DNA of 64,000 nt from Hypomyces perniciosus (lineage: Eukaryota; Ascomycota; Sordariomycetes; Hypocreales; Hypocreaceae). Below, piece by piece: positions 12,254 to 24,447 of this stretch (positions are counted from its first letter, which is position 1; each line of letters starts with the position of its first letter). The notes beneath the pieces are model-generated. The model made no database searches and was not told the DNA's origin. It saw nothing but the letters and a program-made list of their open reading frames with translations. The DNA lies in the NCBI GenBank assembly GCA_008477525.1, contig SPDT01000007.1, positions 1,860,001 to 1,924,000 on the forward strand. The letters are read 5' to 3'. Position numbers and translations under genes: made by a program.

Positions 12254-15200
12254 TTAGCTAGGTAGTATATAGATAATATCTACGAGTATGTAATATTATG
12301 TACATACCTAGCTAGGCAGTATCCAAGTTGACCCAACTCTCTCATGCGTTTGTGGGTCGCAGCCACCCGCCGTTGAGTTGTCGTGCAGCATCAAGAGGCT
12401 CTTTTGAGTTTCTTCTGCCATGGGTTGGTTTCCTTCGACAGAAAGGCGGCGGACTTGAGGCTCCGCATAACCGACTAGCGGCGCCCAGGTCAAGTCCGCA
12501 TCAGGGCATCAACAAGACGCATACGACTAGGACTGATACTCCGTGCACAGAGGCGTTCTGCCACGTTTTACCAAAGCTTTACTCGTCCACGACAGTATGG
12601 ATACGTCATAATATTTTTTTGGCGTCCTGGCCGACAAACCACCACCACAAACAAATCCATGTCAGACGCCCACCCTCTGCGGCCGTTTAAAAATAGGGGG
12701 GAAAAGAAATTATTCCCCAAGGCTAGAACCATCTCTGAAGAAATGTTCGACAGTTGAAGGATTTTGACTTTTCAACGCCTCCATTCTGCAAACCGCCTGC
12801 AACCACCTCCACCACCCTGACAGCCACCACGACGCCCGTACTACACCAAGTTCAGTCGAGAGTGCAGTAGTAGCTCAGGACAGAGAGCATCGTCATGCGA
12901 TGCATGTGTCTAGTGCCGCCTTCCAGACATGCTGCCTTGTTAGCTCTGTAGATCAGAGCAGTGTCGTGTCGTGCTGATATAGAACAAACAGTGTGTGTTC
13001 CTGGGGTTCTTGGGATTTACTACTACCTACTACCGACATCCAGCTTGCACAAGTACATACTGCTTGTATATATGTACATGCAGTCAAACGTCCAACAGGG
13101 CCGACACCAGTTCCCAAGGATCTGGTTCGCGATTGATTGGGGTCGCGGTACGAAGTGCGTAGCACAACGGATCCAAAGTCCGAGGGACTGCCACCCCTGT
13201 CGCCCAAGAATCCCAGCCTCCACCAGCTGGCCAGCTGCCTCGTACATACAGCAAATATTGTGGGATTTCTCGCCTGTCCTTGACAGCCAAGCGATGCTGT
13301 GTGTCTCTTTCAACCCACCGCCATGGTTCAGCATATGTCTGTCAGAGCCACTTGTCAAACCACATGCTTCGTCCCCTGGTTCCGATGCTGGCATTTGGGT
13401 GCCGTCGAGAGCCGACTTGGTTTCTCCTGTGATCCTGATCTATCCCACTTTCCCCCTGTGACAGACAGTCTCCTCAAACTCCACTGTTCAGGCACCAACA
13501 CCGAGCAACAAATTTCATCTGTCGATGGCGCACTGCACCCAAAACCGCGACAGCAATCAACGAGCCTTGTCTGGGAGATACTACTTACTACTACTACTAC
13601 TACTATTTTGCCTTGCCCCAATTGGGCAAAGGTAAAGCCCCGGAGTGCCTCACACCCGCATCTCTCGCTCCGCACGAAGTAGATGCTACGGAGTATTACG
13701 AGTAATGAGGAGTGTTGACGCCGCGCCAGCACCTCCATTGAAGCCCTTACTAGTCGCCTATTGTTGTCTTATTGCGCGCAACCCAAACAACTCCACGTCC
13801 CAACAGCTTGGTTCCAACACCCTTTAGCCCCCGCCCCGAACTCCCGAAGACATTCGGCTCCAAAATGAAAAATGAACCAAAAAAAAAAAGGGAGAGAGAG
13901 AGACCCGGCTTGCGGTTGGTTTTGGAGCTAAAAATGACCGATGAATTTACCGGAATGGCACCAAAAAAAAAAGAGGCGAGCAGCCACCCACCTAGTCCCG
14001 ACACTGTGGTCCACTGGTCTGAGCTTCCGACCCAAGCTGTTGGTATCTTTTGTTTTTCTTGTTTGTTGGTTCTTGGATTATGTGAAACGTACCGAGTACC
14101 GACAAGCAAGAAAGGGGAATGCCGGCAATATGGGGTACTACTGCTGCTACTACGGAGTAACATACATACATAAATACCTATGTATGTATGCAGTGCTACG
14201 AAGTACATACATACATACATGTATAAACCAACATAGGGGTACCTGTACTAATGCAGCCGAGCCACGAGATGTTCTCGGCCTCACCAGGAAAGCAAACAAC
14301 CCAAAAATACACCAACCATATTATTACCAGGATCAACGCATCTAGTCAAGGGAACCCTCGCCGTTTTCCCCTAGTCTTCCGAAGTCATTAGTACTAGTAC
14401 GAGTACGTATTATCTTGGATCAAGCACAGATTCCCATTGTCCTGCTCGTCTTTTCGTATTCTCTAGGTACGGAGCGGGTCCCGGCTTCTTGGTACGTTTT
14501 ACTTTTCCCCTCATATCTCTCCTGTCCTAGTTGATGAGGTCGGGAATCGTCCGAGGCCCGCCCATGTGGTGGCACGGTGCCGTTTCTGATATGCAATGCA
14601 AGCGATATGTGATACACAGCTCTTTAACAATGAACCGAGCACGATCGAGGACAAGCCTTTCTTCTAGCGAGCTTGGGGTAGATGCATCAAAGCTGAAAGA
14701 TATCCAGATAGACACCTTTGTCGACTGATGAGAGTGCAAAGTACGGAGTTTGACCGTCAAAGATGGACTACGGGATCCTCCTCCGTAGAACACAATCATA
14801 TAGGCAGGGATATGGAGGAGTCATCTACGAGTATGCTATCTCACTCTTCCGAGATAAACCTTGTTAGCAGAATAACCCGAGCATTCAATGAGTCCGTTCA
14901 CGCCCCCATCTCTTCGAAAATATTGCTCGTTCTCAAATCTCACGTCAACACAGTCATGCAGCTTCGGCTTCCCCGCCACAGGTAATCTTATACAAAGAGC
15001 TCTTTTATCGCGCATATACGGGCGCGTACGCCTGTCTGCATGCAGCTTTGCATGCTGTAGCTTTGTTCTCCCCACCAGTCTCCCTTCCCCCATTCCGCCG
15101 GATTCTGTTGGTTTCGAGAGAAATGGTAGAAATCCCGAAAAAACGAAATCCCGAGAAACCTTAACCCCCCTGACGACGTTTCCCCGTTACCACTTCGCCG

Positions 15201-16161
15201 GGACATCCGCCTCTGGGGGGGGACCGGTCCAGGGGCTTGGGTACTACTACCACCCGTGTGTCTCATAATACCGATGTGCCATCAGGCAGTATCCTTGGTG
15301 CAATGGACAATGGTGCAACCGTAATCATAGCAAATACCGAGGCGAGCTGTCCCTTTGAGCCTCGCTGCCTCACTACATCCCCTTCAGTGCTTCCCGAAAC
15401 TCCAGAGCTCTCACAATGGTCGTTCTATTCTCGTTCCGTATCCAGTCGGCTCGACCCCAACTCCTGGCGTTTCCGCTCGGGTTGCTCGCACTATATAAGC
15501 GTGTTACAACCCCTTGTTATACCCCCTGGAAACCTACCTGGTGGCCTGGCCTGCACGATGCCGAGGCCTTGGGACCGGACTCTCGCTTGTGTGTACTCGT
15601 ACATGTGTGTTTGTTTGCCCTGTCTTACGACTACTACCGGTATAGAGACATATCCACTGCGTTGGTAATACCACCGTAATGCCTGGCTGTTGCGTCTGTG
15701 CGAAGACCTTTGTCCCAAGAGAAGGTGCAGATTGTCGGCCAACAGCTTAGGCATACGTGACAGAAATTTGTCTGCCTGCAACACAATGATCTGTATCTGG
15801 TCTGTGTTTCTGCCAGTTGACAAGTGTTTTAAATTGGAATGGAGACAACCCACCTCACCGGGGTAAGAACATTCATTAATGGACTTCACAATCACATGCG
15901 GGAGTTCCAAGTCAAGCAAGGTCATCAGATGACAAATTAAAAGTCCAAACTTCGATTGATTAATACCTAAGCCCCCCGAATACCAACAACAATCGTGAAA
16001 AGAAATCAGCGTCTGTAATTCTCTTGTCTGATACACAAGACACTCTGTGGGAGATTTCTAAATCTCTCACAAAGGGTTTAGCCCAGATTATACCACAACC
16101 CCTGAAAAGGGAGAGTGTGGGAAGAATCGAAAGCAGCTGGCCAAGGGGCTCCCAGTCCCAT

Positions 16162-17661
16162 TTACAGAAGTATAGCGAAGCCGAGAACGGCTCCAACAAT
16201 GCCAGCACCGACCTTGGTGGCGCCAGACACAACAACAGGTGGGCCGGTCTGGATAGGACCACCGGGGGCGGTGCTGGGGGGATAGGGAACAGGGAGAACG
16301 GGGTTGTTCTGTCCAGGCTGGTTGTGCGTAGGAGCAGGAGGAGGCACAGGGCATCCAGGGCCATTGCAAGGAGGAGATACGGGGCATCCAGGACCATAGC
16401 AAGGAGTAGGCACCGGGCATCCAACGCCATTGCAAGGAGGCTGGGGCTTAGGAGCGGGAGGCACAGGACATCCAACGCCGTGACAAGGAGGCTGTGGGCG
16501 ACACTCCTCGCCGTGACCGTTACAGACGACCTTGGTGTGGCACTCATCACCGTAGCAGTGCTCCTTAGCACACTTGCCGTCGTAGCAAATGACCTTGGTG
16601 TTACACTCCTCACCGGTGCACTGGTGGTAGTGGCAGTTATCGCCCTTGCAGATGACGAGCTTCTGCCACTCCTCCTTGTTGCTGCACTCCTCGGGGCGGC
16701 AGTGATCGCCATTGCAGATGACTCGGTAGCGCTGGCAATGGTCATCATTGCAAGGGAGAGCAGCGGCGCAGTTGCCGCCGTAGCACACGATCTTCTTCTT
16801 GTGCCATTCGGGAGACGGGCAAAGTTCAGTGGTGTAGGTAACAACCTTGGTGGTCTTGTGGCCAAGAGGACAATCCGTAACTTGAGGAGGGCACGAGGTA
16901 ATGGTCCCAGTGCTGGTGCTGGTGACGGTGCTAGTGATTGTGACGCCAGGGGCAGAAGTGCTGCCGGAGACATCAGGAACCGGAGCCGTGATGTTTGATG
17001 GTAAGGCCATGGTGTCGGTCGACACAGCGCCGACGTCCGACTCCTGTGCCCCCACCACTGTAATATTCACAGTCGGGCTGATCACCACAGTGGGATTGAC
17101 CTCCTCCAGCTCGCGGATCCGCATGTACAGGCTGAGAACAACAGACATAGGCACTTTCTGCCGGCGGGCCTTACGGGAAGGAGCGGCAAGACCACCACAT
17201 GTTTCCTCCTTGTTTCCAGGGCAAGGAGTACTACACAGGGCGCTATCAACCATGGTAGTAGAGGCGGGATCAAGCTTGTCCCCGCAGTAGCAATTACTAT
17301 CGTGGCTTGTTAGGGTGGTCGGGCTAGATTGTCATGTCAAAACTTACGTGCTGTAGACACCGAAGAACCGCGAGGGGCAGCTAGCCGCGCAGAGGTCAAG
17401 GCCCATGACCTCAGCTGATGCAACCTTCTTGAAGCCAGGGAAGCCAGCACTGGATGCCAAGCATCCATAGAGCTGGAAGTCACCGACCAGCAAGGGCTTC
17501 TTGTTAGGGCTGCTCGTAGGCTGAGGCGCAGGAGTTGTTTCAATATCGTCGGTTTGCGAGGTAGCCTGTGTAGAGACATCCGGCACGCTGGGTCTGGAAG
17601 TATTCATGAACTGACCCAGGGCCACTTTGGCGCCAAGGGCAATCACCACGGCAGAACGCAT
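16162..17661 (-). CDS. secreted, GPI-anchored WSC-domain protein with cysteine-rich repeats
   Basis: Two exons, 17348-17661 and 16162-17296, give 482 residues. A short signal peptide (MRSAVVIALGAKVALGQ) and a Ser/Thr/Pro stretch precede a WSC domain split by the intron: LYGCLASSAGFPGF, then NCYCGDKLDPAS and CSTPCPGNKEETCGG. WSC domains are thought to bind cell-wall glycans. A Thr/Ser-rich region follows, then a long Cys-rich block with CxGxxC-like units (ICKGDNCHYHQC, ICYDGKCAKEHC, VVCNGHGEEC) and four near-identical PPCxGxGCPVP modules. The C-terminus ends in a hydrophobic tail (GAGIVGAVLGFAILL) after small residues, as expected for a GPI signal. The likely location is the plasma membrane or cell wall. 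The Cys-rich array is unusual for WSC proteins and its role is unknown. Confidence 0.85.
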
Positions 17662-20405
17662 GATGACGATGGGAGGGCTCGAACGAACGACTAATAGGGG
17701 GGGGATAGAAACGAATGACTGAGCTCTCGGAGCCTAAGCGAAGGAATCGAGGCAAAGGATGCTGCTGATGGTTAGTGGTGATGAGGGAAAAGTCTTGCCA
17801 TTGAGGAGAACAAGTGACATTATTTATAACACAGATGTGGCGGTTTGTGACGCGTATCAGATCCTGTTTTCATTATCAACACCGTTACCCTCGACGAATG
17901 CAAACAATGGAGCGTAGAACTCTGCGGCTGCAGTCGCCTGCGAAGAATGCATCGCTTGCCACTCCTTTTTCGGCGTGCCAGTCTTGTTGTGTCTCACCCC
18001 ACATCATTCAAGACCACAACTGGGACCTCGTGGGGTACACTGGTAAGCTTTTGATCCTCTGTGGAATTCTGATCGCCGCTCCTTCTTCGGGGTGGAAATT
18101 ATTCAGAATTCCAGTTGCTCAGTCAAAGCTCACGTGGAGTGTTTCAGCTAAGATCACAGCCCATACAGCACTTCAGTCCGCCGGTAAGATGTCAGCAGCA
18201 ATAGGGCAAAAGTTGAGAACTCCGATGGCCACATGCTCCACGGTATAAGTCCAAGCCATCCAGCTGGCCACGCAGTTGTTCCAGGGAATGATCCAACCAA
18301 AGGGCTTGGTAAGCATGTGTCCCGCGCTTTCAAAGCTAGGCCAAGTGATTCGTCATGTGTCGTGATAACCCAATTGTTTGCTGAGGAAGCCGCAGAGCGT
18401 CCACAGCTAGACTTCAAGCTTGCGGTTCCAGGAAATCTGCGCTTGCTTGATATGCCTGGAATGAGTGACGTCGATGCGATTGAGGTACCCATAACCCATT
18501 TACAGGCCTGAAAGCTAAATCCTATCAACGATATGCCTAAGAACAGCCTCATTACCACATGTATCTTGACGAAGTTGATCAGTACCAAGGGCCGAATGCC
18601 TTCCCTGCTTGAGCTCTGGGATCTTCATCCAGCCCGCAACCGGTCCGTGAAGTCGATCTCCTTGATGATCCTTTTGATCACTGTAGAACATGGTGAGTAG
18701 GGAGCTCCTCGATGCAGCGCTTGCAGCATAGTCCAGTTCTTTTCGGCAATAAACACGTAAACAATGAATGTGGCCGTGGCCGTCTTTTAGATATCGCGGT
18801 ATACGTCATAGACAGACTTCTAACCAGAGGTTATACCGTTGCGGCATGCGGAATCGGAAGAATGCTTCCATCATGTCGACTCTTTGATGATCATCATCTC
18901 GATCGATGTCGGTTGAGGGTCAGGTCATCAGGTCAAACGCGTTTGCGGCGTGAGACAAGGCGCGTCGATCCCGCTGTGGGGCCGACAGTTGTTCCGTGCC
19001 ATACCAGATCGATAAACTTCGCTCCACTTTAATCGATTTTTAATGCAGTATAGGGTAGGACAAAATCACACAAGGTTGAGGACGGCCTCGTAACTTGTGG
19101 ACGGCATTAATAGTATGTGTAAATTGTTGTTTGATGACCAACTTTTTATATCAGATAGTCGTTGGCCTATATTCGTGTTCTTTCACCATTGATGGTGCAG
19201 CTGTTAAGAGATTTACCGTCACTGCTTGTGTGGGTTTCTCGACTAGGAGTATTTCCATTTTACAATCTAACCACACATACTATCTATGTAGTAGAGAGGT
19301 ATGCCCAGGAATGAAGACCTGCCAGACCACCAGCTAAAGTGTCGATCTGTACCTAGCTATGGACGGACACATGACAAAGAAAATAGAGTGTATAGTTCGT
19401 ATATCGCAAATAATTTCTTATGGCTTGCTGAGTTAGGATAGGACAAGTCCTGCATTACAACACGACTAACAGAGATAGGGCTGTTTGTTACACCTGCGTG
19501 CCATTGAGTATTGTTCATTTCAGTAGTATGTATATAGGACGCATATTGTTAATATGTAGCCAGCTATGCGAGCATACATTCATTACAGATCCTAGACTGA
19601 GAGCCAGATGAAGTGGAGGGCTTAATATTCATCCTGTAGTCAAACCACATGATTTCCGACCCATGGTGAATACGAGTATACTAATCAACCAAATACCCAT
19701 TTAAATTTCATTTGGTTGTTTAAAAACACTGTTGTTTGGTGCGCAGTTCGACCTACTAGTCGTACTAGTACTAGTACTACTCACTCCGCATTATTTCCAC
19801 TCAGGGACGTGTACAAACGCGTTTACGCGACGTTGTCTGAGATCCGACTCGCAAGCTCGGCCATCATCCGCGTTTATTGTGCCGATGCTCCAGAGCACTC
19901 CCTATAAAGTTCAAACTGGAATGCGACATCGCAAGGGGCATACACATTCACCTGAGGAAATAGCTGAACTGCATGGGAAAGGAGGGAACCGTCTCCGGTG
20001 TATGGTATCTTACATGCTCGGAACATCGGCCAGAACGAAAAACAGATGCTGATCGACGTTCCATTCCAGCTCACAGCTCTCACCAGCTGGGAAAATACTA
20101 CTGCTGCTAGTACTGCTCCGTATGTACCACCATTTTGCCAATAAGAAGACAGGGAAGGATATGCGACGATCACAGAGTCCTACGCTCAAGAAACCCGATG
20201 AATCTGGCGGTGCCTTCTACTCAGCCTCATCTCACCACCTTCCCTATGGCTATGTTGAAGTCGATCACCTGTCTGTTGGGAGCAGAGAGACTTTTAAGTT
20301 GCATAAAAAACCCGAAGATGCATCATATCATCCATCGTCGCTTGCTCGTAGTTTAAAAAAAAAAGTGTACAATTATCCAAGGATATCGAGAAATAGAAAA
20401 AGATC
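17662..20405. other. spacer with possible degraded coding sequence
   Basis: No intact gene is visible. On the plus strand at about 18390-18510 a frame reads LAVPGNLRLLDMPGMSDVDA, which resembles the G3 (DxxG) region of dynamin/SLIP-GC-type GTPases, but stops and frame breaks surround it. The minus strand in the same place has competing open frames. The remainder is AT-rich with no clear content. Confidence 0.3.
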
Positions 20406-20410
20406 AAAAA
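20406..20410 (-). terminator. RNA polymerase III T-run after tRNA-Asn
   Basis: Five T residues on the minus strand lie 10 bases beyond the 3' end of the tRNA gene. Confidence 0.6.
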
Positions 20411-20420
20411 GATGAGTGAT

Positions 20421-20494
20421 CTCCTCCGGGAAGGCTCGAACTTCCAACCTCCTGATTAACAGTCAGACGCGCTAGCCAATTGCGCCACAGAGGA
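20421..20494 (-). tRNA. tRNA-Asn (anticodon GTT)
   Basis: A 74-base tRNA without intron. The acceptor arms pair (TCCTCTG at the 5' end, CGGAGGA at the 3' end), the D arm holds GGCGCAATTGGCTAGCGC, the anticodon loop is CTGTTAA and the T arm holds GTTCGAGCC. The box A and box B promoter elements are intact. The sequence is identical to the plus-strand copy at 39801-39874. No CCA is encoded, as usual in eukaryotes. Confidence 0.96.
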
Positions 20495-21036
20495 TCTCCG
20501 ATTTGATGGGAAGGTGCCCTCGTAATATGGTATCTAAATCTTGCACACAGCTCCTGCCTGCTCAGCTACACAGCCCTAGCCCGAATCACAAGCCATCGCC
20601 GTTGTGTTTAACTGCCGCGGGGCAGCTACGATCTATAGGGCCGTCCTTGCTTCCCCTTACGGCACCCAAAGATCTTATCCGTTTTCAGCATCTCAGGTGC
20701 TCTTTCTCTCTTGCAGCTCATACGACACATTATCACTGCTGTCAGTGCGAAGTACAAAGAAGTACAAAAGTACCTCTCCCTACTGACGCGGTGCTTCACT
20801 TACTAATTGACCGGCCCGACTTGGCATTTGGGCCTCAACCCTCCTCTTCCACCCACCCAACTTTGTTATACGATCCTGACTTTCAACCCTCATTTGCTGA
20901 GCAGACCAGCGCTCTTTATTTTTCTGCATCTTTAAACCAACCCCCCCATATCCACCTCTATAGAATTTCTACGCCAATCCGATAAATAGGGACGTCAAGG
21001 CCACTGCTGGCCTTGCCCTCCATTCCGACCGCAGCC
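20495..21036. other. promoter/5' region of the HVA22 gene
   Basis: The only long frame (20503-20985, plus) is Ser/Pro/His-rich without family similarity and is most likely 5' untranslated sequence. The region is pyrimidine-rich near the start codon. Confidence 0.5.
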
Positions 21037-22195
21037 ATGTTTGACCTCTTTGCGATGCTCTTATCGTGGGTTTTATCTGCCCCGCCGATGTCGTCACTCC
21101 TCAGACAGACAGACAGCCAGCTCTAACCACCAAAGCAATACAGCTCTGTTGCATCCTTTCTCTTCCCCATATTCGCTTCATACAAGGCCCTGAAGACATC
21201 GGATCCTGCGCAGTTGATCCCATGGCTCATGTACTGGGTCGTCTTTAGCTGCTGCCTGCTTGTCGAGTCTTGGGTTTACTTCATCCTCGCTTGGTATGAT
21301 TCTTAGCCTGCCCGGGGCTTCGACCGCATCACCCACTAACTCTTTGGTGTGCAGGGTCCCATTCTATGGGTACATCCGCCTCCTGTTCTTCCTTTACCTG
21401 ATTCTTCCCCAGACACAAGGCGCCCGCGTCATCTACGAGGAGAAGATCCGACCCTTCCTACAAGAAAACGAGGCACAGATCGACGAATTCATCGCCAGCG
21501 CACACGACCGCCTCACGGCCGCTGGCATTACGTATGTCCGCCGCGCCATTGAATACCTGCGGGCCAATATACTTGGCTTGCCTCCGAGTGAGCCCGAGCC
21601 TCCTGCACCTCCTCCTCCCGGTCCTCAGAACTATATCCAGTCGCTCCTTGCTCGGTTTAGTGTCCCTTCGGCTCAACCGGCCGGATCTGGACATGCTGGC
21701 ACCGACCTCTTCGGTCTGCTGGCCAACGCTGTTTCTGCTGCAACGGGAGTTGGAGTTCGAGGCGAAGCTTCATCCGCAGGGGGGTTGATCCCCCCGCACC
21801 TCCAAGACTCAAGTGAGAGGATGACCTTCATCGCCGCCCAACGAGATCGTCTCAACTTGCTTCTATCTGCGCTTGACCGGGAGGCCCAACAAATTCAGCG
21901 CAGCGACACCCCCCGAACCAATTCCAGGCCCCGTTCCACGGCCTTTGATAGCGACAGAGACGATGATGTGACCCAGCGACCACCCAGTGGACTCAGTATG
22001 TGGAGCGGAATAAGCAAGAGCCGTAGCGAGACTGATTTTGAGAAGATCGAGGCAGAAAGTGGAGCTGAAGATGAAGGCACACTCCGGCGCCGCCACGCTG
22101 GCCCAAGTGGCAACGCCGACGTTGCTGGTGGATGGATGCCCTGGGGCCGGGTCCCGTCGTATGATGCGAGCACGAGCTCTGGACGGGAGGATTAG
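21037..22195 (+). CDS. HVA22/REEP (TB2/DP1) ER-shaping membrane protein
   Basis: Three exons, 21037-21065, 21144-21293 and 21355-22195, give 339 residues. The first half is the TB2/DP1/HVA22 domain: ASYKALKTSDPAQLIPWLMYW, then LVESWVYFILAW joined by the second intron to VPFYGYIRLLFFLYLILP. That is two hydrophobic hairpins followed by the conserved Gln/Gly/Ala segment TQGARVIYEEKIRPFL and an amphipathic helix. REEP/Yop1 proteins insert hairpins into the ER to curve tubules. The C-terminal half is Ser/Pro/Asp-rich and looks disordered, which makes it longer than yeast Yop1 (about 180 residues) and like other mould members of the family. The 29-base first exon was placed by frame and a GT..AG pair. 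It converges with MGM101. Confidence 0.9.
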
Positions 22196-22589
22196 GGTCC
22201 CCAGGAATGGCTTTTGCAGGAGTTTCATTGTCGCGTAGACTCATGATTAGATAGGATATGGGCTTGCATAAGAATGTCAGTGTCGGCATAGCTGCGCTAC
22301 GTCTTGAACCTGGGAACCGAGCCAATACACGAAGCGCAGCTGAACACTGCATATTGGCTTCTCTTAGTGTAGATAGGAGCGTGGTCTTTCCAGACAGATG
22401 AGCCCTGTCATTGTCACTATACAAAGCCGACACGCTCGTCGGCGAGTCTACTTCGTACTGAACGCCGATTGCATAACATGGACAAGAGATTCGTCTCTCA
22501 TTATCGTACAGTTCTCCACCAGTGGCATCATTATACATGAAAATTCCCTGGCAATCCACCACCTCAACACCGTGACGCTGAACCACAGC
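22196..22589. other. convergent 3' spacer
   Basis: This lies between the 3' ends of the HVA22-type gene (+) and MGM101 (-). It shows no coding signal beyond antisense frames and presumably holds both polyadenylation regions. Confidence 0.5.
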
Positions 22590-23567
22590 TCACTTGGTGA
22601 GTCGGTAAGGGTATGCCACCTCCACCTCTCCCTTTTTGTACCAAAACGTCCGCTTCTTCTTTGTAGTCGTATGCTCCACCCAAACCTCTTCCATGAAGTT
22701 CTTCTTGAAATAGCGGACGAAGTGCGGGTCCCAGAGTTCAGAGGCAATGCCCAAGTCCTTGCAACATCGCATGAGGGCGTTTGATTTGCATCCCTCTACA
22801 GCTGATGGGAGCTGATCGGGGCTAAAATATGAATTTTCGCCTTGGGCTTGTGAGACGAACCTGTAGAAGAACAACAACAGAAATTAGTGGTTATCGATTT
22901 GAACAGCTTGAAACGGACAAGGGAATCAATCTTACCGGCCGTCCACAACCAGAGCGTATTCTCGTGTCACGATGGCGTCTCCGACCACTGCCTCTCCCTT
23001 GGGGATCAGGCCCCATCCCATAGGACCGAATGCCTCGTTCAGCCTCCTCCTGTACTTGATTTCCGGTAGGTATATGACACCGTCAGGCTTGACCTCGATG
23101 TCCTTTTCTTCGACGGGCTGCATCAGGATCTTGAACTGCTTCTCCGTCACGGGCTTTGAGGAGATGCCATGGAAGCTGTTGGACCAGTCTATGTTGGGAA
23201 GTGCCGACGTTGAATCGGCTCTATTCTCGGCTTCGACCTCGTAGGAGATGGACTTGGGTTGATAAGTCACGTCGCTGCGTGACGGTGTGGAAGATTTGCT
23301 CTCGACAGCGGGTGCGGGTGCGGGTGCTGGGGTCACCACTTTTGTTGCTGTCTTGGCTGGCCACTTGGATGCTGTAGAGAAGGTTTTTGCGCGAGTTACT
23401 GTTGAGGTTTTCGGTTCGGCAGCAGGTGTCTGTTCTGTCTGGGGAGCTGTTGATGTCGCGGCTTCGGTTGAGTAAAGGCGGGCGGATTGTGCCTGCGGGA
23501 GCGCTCTGGCGGCGCGGCAGGAGATTTGCCTTGAGGCCACGGATACGGCCCTGCGAGAGGCGAACAT
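22590..23567 (-). CDS. MGM101: mitochondrial genome maintenance protein MGM101
   Basis: Two exons, 22936-23567 and 22590-22860, give 300 residues. The first 30-40 residues are Arg/Ala/Ser-rich without acids ([20 protein letters not shown]), as in a mitochondrial presequence, followed by a low-complexity Thr/Ala/Pro linker. The conserved core begins near residue 120 ([15 protein letters not shown]) and continues through [33 protein letters not shown] and [18 protein letters not shown] to the basic C-terminal tail. MGM101 is a Rad52-related single-strand annealing protein of mitochondrial nucleoids, needed for mtDNA recombination and repair. Length fits, as the yeast protein is about 270 residues. 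The gene lies just downstream of the COA4-like gene on the same strand. Confidence 0.95.
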
Positions 23568-23875
23568 GGCGAAGAACTAATGGCTGACGTGGGAGCCAAT
23601 GGTCAAAAGTTGAGATATGGAGGTTTGCTAGGTGGGTGGGTGGTGATATCGCACTTGGATCTTGGAAATATTTTGTCCGGCGAAATAGAAGCTCCGCTGA
23701 GCAGCAAAGGTGGTATGTACGAAGTACTACTACTCAATGGCACAACGCCACCATTGTTCTATGTCAGGGAAACAAAAAGGGTCGATTATTTAGAGTGAAG
23801 ATGAATCTATGCCTAATAGTACACCTGCTTTCCCCTTCTCTTTCTCGTGAGATGTTTTAGAGGCCGAATGTATGT

Positions 23876-24447
23876 TCATGTGTCCTTGCTGCTGGTCCGC
23901 TCTTCATTGCCGTGAAGCTTCCAGCACGTTTTGAATTGCTCCATCTGTCCGTCACAACATCAGCATCTTCTTCTTCCATGAATCCGAGGAAAATAATTTG
24001 TATTTTTTTTTAACGGGGAGAAGAAAACCGACCTCTGATGCACATGCTCTCCAGTCCTTCTTCTCAAAGTAGCAATCCGTCATTTTGGCATTTTCGTCTG
24101 CTCAAAGACCATCCAGACGACTGAGTCAGCAGACAATTCAACTCACATAGTCGAGTCCGAACTCGAACCAAGCTGCCATTTTGCATTGAAAATACCCCCA
24201 AGATTGGCAAAGAAGGTAAATCAGGCTCAATTGGATTTATTCTCACCTGCGCAGCCTGTGCTGAATATCCGCTTGTCCCTATATCAAGTGCTCGCGCGGC
24301 TTAGCGTCGGGTTGGCTGGGGCAAAGGACAAAGGAAAAGAACATCACAAGTGGGCATTACTCACCACTCATCTGGCTCATCTTCGTCTATTACCGCAGTT
24401 GCCGTCGTCGTTGTCGCAGGTGGCTTTTCGATCACTTCTCCAGCCAT
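23876..24447 (-). CDS. COA4: twin CX9C mitochondrial protein, COA4/CMC3-like
   Basis: Four tiny exons, 24365-24447, 24247-24278, 24033-24097 and 23876-23944, give 82 residues, so no single frame reveals the gene. The N-terminus is acidic and Thr-rich, followed by DEPDEWDKRIFSTGCADENA, CYFEKKDWRACASE and MEQFKTCWKLHGNEER. The cysteines form two CX9C pairs (C-ADENAKMTD-C and C-ASEMEQFKT-C), the hallmark of CHCH proteins imported into the intermembrane space by the Mia40 relay. The DEWD...TGC and DWRAC..EM..FK.CW pattern matches Coa4/Cmc3, a cytochrome c oxidase assembly factor. The start lies only 127 bases from the divergent biotin ligase start, so the two genes share a promoter. Confidence 0.88.

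Larger units (their letters stand above)
9612..16161. other. 6.5 kb spacer without convincing genes
   Basis: Many short overlapping frames exist on both strands, the longest 269 codons at 10756-11565. They are low-complexity, lack family motifs and do not join into exon chains. The stretch is rich in short direct repeats, ACTAC/AGTAC-type runs and the TACGGAGTAC-type motif (10848, 12250, 13686, 14152, 14740). It lies upstream of the methyltransferase at 8214-9611 and downstream of the WSC gene, so it may hold a long promoter or untranslated leader. Confidence 0.45.

Noticed and set aside
15960..16973. 337-codon minus-strand frame in another phase of the WSC gene
   Set aside because: It is a Leu/Ala/Pro/Ser-rich shadow of the repeats and lacks the WSC domain.
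16024..16998. Long plus-strand frame opposite the WSC gene
   Set aside because: It is antisense to the Cys-rich repeat block. The minus-strand product has a signal peptide, WSC domain and GPI tail, while the plus frame is a Val/Ala/Leu/Arg-rich shadow.
18154..18588. 144-codon minus-strand frame resembling a transporter
   Set aside because: It has some hydrophobic stretches but no permease signature, and it overlaps a competing plus-strand frame.
20503..20985. 160-codon plus-strand frame before the HVA22-type gene
   Set aside because: Ser/Pro/His-rich without similarity, and positioned as a 5' leader.
21863..22228. Minus-strand frames opposite the HVA22-type gene
   Set aside because: They are shadows of the Ser/Asp-rich C-terminal half of the plus-strand gene.
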